The notes beneath the pieces are model-generated. The model was given only the letters and a program-made list of their open reading frames with translations. It had not been told where the DNA came from and searched no databases. Below, in pieces: positions 63,909-64,000 of a stretch of DNA of 64,000 nucleotides; the stretch's first letter is position 1, and the number at the start of each line of letters is the position of its first letter. Source of the stretch: Calditrichota bacterium (GTDB lineage: Bacteria > Zhuqueibacterota > Zhuqueibacteria > Zhuqueibacterales > Geothermadaptataceae). Made by a program: the position numbers and the translations under genes. The stretch lies in the NCBI GenBank assembly GCA_008501765.1, contig QQUE01000003.1:95633-159632 (forward strand), read 5' to 3'.

Positions 63909-64000
63909 TTATGCAGCGATTTTTTGTTTTGCGAATTCAATAGGACTCATATAACCCAGTGAAGAATGCAATCTTTCACGATTATAGAAGACTTCAATGT
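63874..64000 (-). mobile_element. end of an IS3-family insertion sequence (truncated by window)
   Basis: The terminal sequence starting TGATCTTGCAATAG and containing AAACGGACTAT fits an IS3-type end, directly after the stop of a transposase fragment. The other end lies outside the window. Confidence 0.6.
63909..64000 (-). CDS. IS3-family transposase OrfB, C-terminal end
   Basis: The minus-strand frame, open to the window edge, reads IEVFYNRERLHSSLGYMSPIEFAKQKIAA and then a stop. This is the near-invariant C-terminus of IS3-group OrfB (rve integrase core) transposases; the FYNRxRLHSxLGYxSPxEF motif is unmistakable. The catalytic DDE residues lie outside the window. Confidence 0.88.
   Translation of the reverse strand, partial: IEVFYNRERLHSSLGYMSPIEFAKQKIAA

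Noticed and set aside
1..64000. CRISPR array, tRNA or rRNA genes
   Set aside because: No regularly spaced short repeats and no tRNA-like cloverleaf or rRNA blocks were recognised by reading; a tRNAscan run would be decisive.

Overview
The window looks like a chromosomal segment of a Gram-negative bacterium of the Fibrobacterota-Chlorobiota-Bacteroidota (FCB) group, plausibly Calditrichota, Ignavibacteriota or a related candidate phylum. Three large secreted proteins end in the NYPNPFNPxT + GxKVxxGxYxYRL + KKMxLL type of C-terminal sorting/adhesion module that is abundant in those phyla. Several lipoproteins and an Rnf complex fit the same picture. Base composition is moderate to AT-rich. No rRNA, tRNA or CRISPR was recognised, so the taxonomic statement is an inference from protein style only.

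Layout. 1-5.4 kb: 3' part of a GH38 alpha-mannosidase, a secreted discoidin-like protein translationally coupled to an Agl23/TIGR03663 membrane protein, and a lipoprotein. 5.6-17.7 kb: a signalling block of two hybrid sensor kinases, a third kinase, an HDOD response regulator and an overlapping response regulator with a degenerate HD-GYP domain. 17.9-28.9 kb: a mixed housekeeping/envelope stretch (GT2, ApbE, secreted proteins, rhodanese, glycerophosphodiesterase, Crp/Fnr + DUF2892 pair, metallophosphoesterase, GNAT, PfkB kinase). 29.4-40.4 kb: Smr domain protein, PPi-type phosphofructokinase, a 1256-residue PKD surface protein, a 59-residue zinc ribbon, dihydroorotase, 5'-nucleotidase, DUF1684 lipoprotein and a DUF457 membrane protein whose likely start is not AUG. 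40.6-46.4 kb: a peroxiredoxin whose peroxidatic cysteine codon is UGA (probable selenocysteine), a metallopeptidase + EACC1-like pair, a YWTD propeller protein, a secreted tail-collar protein and a methyltransferase. 46.5-50.9 kb: an AT-rich four-gene minus-strand operon (membrane coiled-coil protein, P-loop GTPase, large GAP1-like protein, membrane protein) next to a transposase remnant; this is the best candidate for an undescribed, probably conflict/defence-related system. 51.1-63.1 kb: a redox region: plant-type ferredoxin-NADP reductase, a Cys-rich small membrane protein, rnfA-E-G-D-C, a 1643-residue pyruvate:ferredoxin oxidoreductase with a C-terminal ferredoxin domain, and rnfB. The window ends inside an IS3-family element.

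How the genes work together. The PFOR would reduce ferredoxin, and Rnf (with flavins attached to RnfG/RnfD by an ApbE-type transferase, one of which is in the window) would couple ferredoxin:NAD+ electron transfer to ion translocation. The FNR-type reductase could exchange electrons with NADP. With a PPi-dependent phosphofructokinase this suggests an energy-thrifty, oxygen-sensitive metabolism, protected by a probable selenoperoxiredoxin.

Intergenic DNA is rich in repeats. A 341/345-bp unit is present twice at about 98% identity, and both copies supply the stop codon of the adjacent gene. A 117-bp unit with 10-bp terminal inverted repeats is present twice in opposite orientation. A roughly 200-bp nested-hairpin unit is present twice with compensatory base changes in its main stem.
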